A stretch of 64,000 bases of DNA. It comes from Halobacteria archaeon HArc-gm2 (lineage in GTDB: Archaea; Halobacteriota; Halobacteria; Halobacteriales; Haloarculaceae). A model generated the notes under the pieces. It searched no databases and was not told where the DNA came from. It saw only the letters and a program-made list of their open reading frames with translations. The translations under genes and the position numbers were made by a program. Below, piece after piece: positions 63,243-64,000 of this stretch (the stretch's first letter is position 1; every line of letters begins with the position of its first letter). The stretch covers positions 456,113-520,112 of the forward strand of contig JAOPKE010000003.1 in assembly GCA_025517465.1 (NCBI GenBank). Reading direction: 5' to 3'.

Positions 63243-63314
63243 TTGACCTCCTCCCGCGCCTAAAGGCGCGGGAATCCCACCATGGGATTTCAGGCCGAGC
63301 GTGGCCCTAAGGTT
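63243..63314 (-). ncRNA. Right-end hairpins of the IS605-type element (candidate reRNA/omegaRNA end)
   Basis: Downstream of tnpB, the minus strand folds as two adjacent hairpins: ATCCCA/TGGGAT (63274-63288) and TCCCGCGCC/GGCGCGGGA (63252-63273), a form common at right ends of haloarchaeal IS1341-type elements. TnpB guide RNAs cover the tnpB 3' end and this right end, with the guide taken from the flank (here bases below about 63243, in the transporter gene). Boundary is approximate. Confidence 0.55.
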
Positions 63315-64000
63315 TCAAGACGCATACGTTCCAAGCGTCTCTTGCTGGGTGTCAGCATCGGCTTGGCTGTCTTGTGGGACGGTCAAACGTCCCCCTTCCT
63401 CAGCCGAGTCATCGCCACTCGTGTATTCTCTTGAATGACTCTCTCCGCTGAGGTAGCGGTCTGCAATATTGAGCGCGGCGTTAACGTCTGCTTGGTACTC
63501 CGAAACCCAACACTCCACGTTGGAACACTTGAACGTCGCCTGCTTCGGACGGTAGCCCTGTTCTCCGCAACAGTGGCACATCTTCGAGGTGTACGCGGGA
63601 TTCACCGTCTCCACACGAATCCCTTTCTCAGCCGCCTTGTAGCGAATCTGAGCGTGCATCTTCGCAAAGCCCCATCCGTGAAGGCGGCGGTTCATGAACG
63701 CGCCGTAGTCCATATTCTCACGGATGTGCGTCAAGTCTTCCAGAACCAGTACGGGGTTCTCGAATTGGTCGGCGTAGGTGATGACCTCCGACGTGACCGT
63801 GTGGAGGATGTGGTCGATGTGCCGCCACAACTCGTCACCGTAGGATTCAGCGATACGGTCGCTTCCGCGTTTCTGAAGGCGTCGGGTCGCCGTGAAGTAC
63901 GTCTCACGGAGTTGACGAACCGCCCTGCCTTCGTCGTTCCAGAGTTTGGGTGCAGTCGGGGAGCCGCGCTCGTCACGGTGACACACCGTTACCAAAGAGG
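63315..64000 (-). mobile_element. tnpB: TnpB RNA-guided nuclease of an IS605/IS1341-type element, partial (5' end outside window)
   Basis: About 226 codons of the C-terminal part, open to the window edge. RuvC-II in VLVLEDLTHIRENMDYG (catalytic Glu), zinc finger CHCCGEQGYRPKQATFKC with CSNVEC, and RuvC-III QADVNAALNIADRYL (catalytic Asp). RuvC-I and N-terminus lie beyond 64000. Nicks/cleaves DNA guided by the element-derived RNA. No tnpA is visible, which is usual for IS1341-type elements. Confidence 0.9.

Overview
The window comes from a halophilic archaeon (class Halobacteria). G+C is very high, the predicted proteins are strongly acidic, and promoters are TATA-type, often about 25-30 bases from the start codon as in leaderless haloarchaeal mRNAs. 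Lineage-specific families are present: SAMP2, a DUF1931 histone-fold protein, DUF5786, L40e, the conditioned-medium-induced protein, and the nasA-narK-mobA-nirA order. Genus cannot be fixed from the sequence; all assignments rest on reading the translations, with no database search.

Layout. 1-3.4 kb: the 3' part of glpA, which lacks its C-terminal Fe-S region and abuts a convergent polysaccharide flippase, then debris of a flippase, a rhodanese and a methyltransferase. 3.4-10.6 kb: membrane proteins, two divergent rhodaneses, an AI-2E transporter, a methyltransferase with a 20-bp tandem repeat over its stop codon, and a small zinc-finger protein. 10.8-24 kb: two phosphohexomutases, rpiA, a histone-fold protein, larB and larE, GIY-YIG, SAMP2 with a GNAT, a bactofilin-like membrane protein, a MinD-like ATPase and a MutS-family ATPase preceded by a striking hairpin array. 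24-38 kb: halocyanin, Orc1/Cdc6, DUF99, L40e, a GH9 cellulase lipoprotein, Tsr3, a peroxiredoxin with a long acidic tail, serS. 38-48 kb: MBL hydrolase, Na+/H+ antiporter with a TrkA-type domain, thioesterase, Sua5/YrdC, a solo Cas4-like protein, and a large membrane Fe-S oxidoreductase. 48-61 kb: a molybdenum-cofactor operon (moaC, moaB, moeA, moeA-PBP) and a divergent mobB-moaE fusion, next to the assimilatory nitrate cluster nasA-narK-mobA-nirA. 61-64 kb: small membrane proteins, an arsenite/bile-acid-type transporter whose start is lost at the edge of an IS605-type element, and a partial tnpB.

The genes at 48-61 kb form a working unit: the cofactor enzymes build and insert molybdopterin, MobA makes the dinucleotide form, NarK imports nitrate, NasA reduces it to nitrite and NirA to ammonium.

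Two non-coding patterns stand out. First, about a dozen intergenic hairpins share a nearly constant 11-nt core (consensus GARCGNAGYGA), while their stems have unrelated, perfectly paired sequences; six of them form a 57-bp tandem array before the MutS gene. Second, a composite intergenic element of about 410-450 bp with 11-bp inverted ends occurs twice complete (38.4 and 54.0 kb) and twice as a half copy (27.6 and 48.5 kb). Neither encodes a plausible protein, and I cannot assign either to a family I know.
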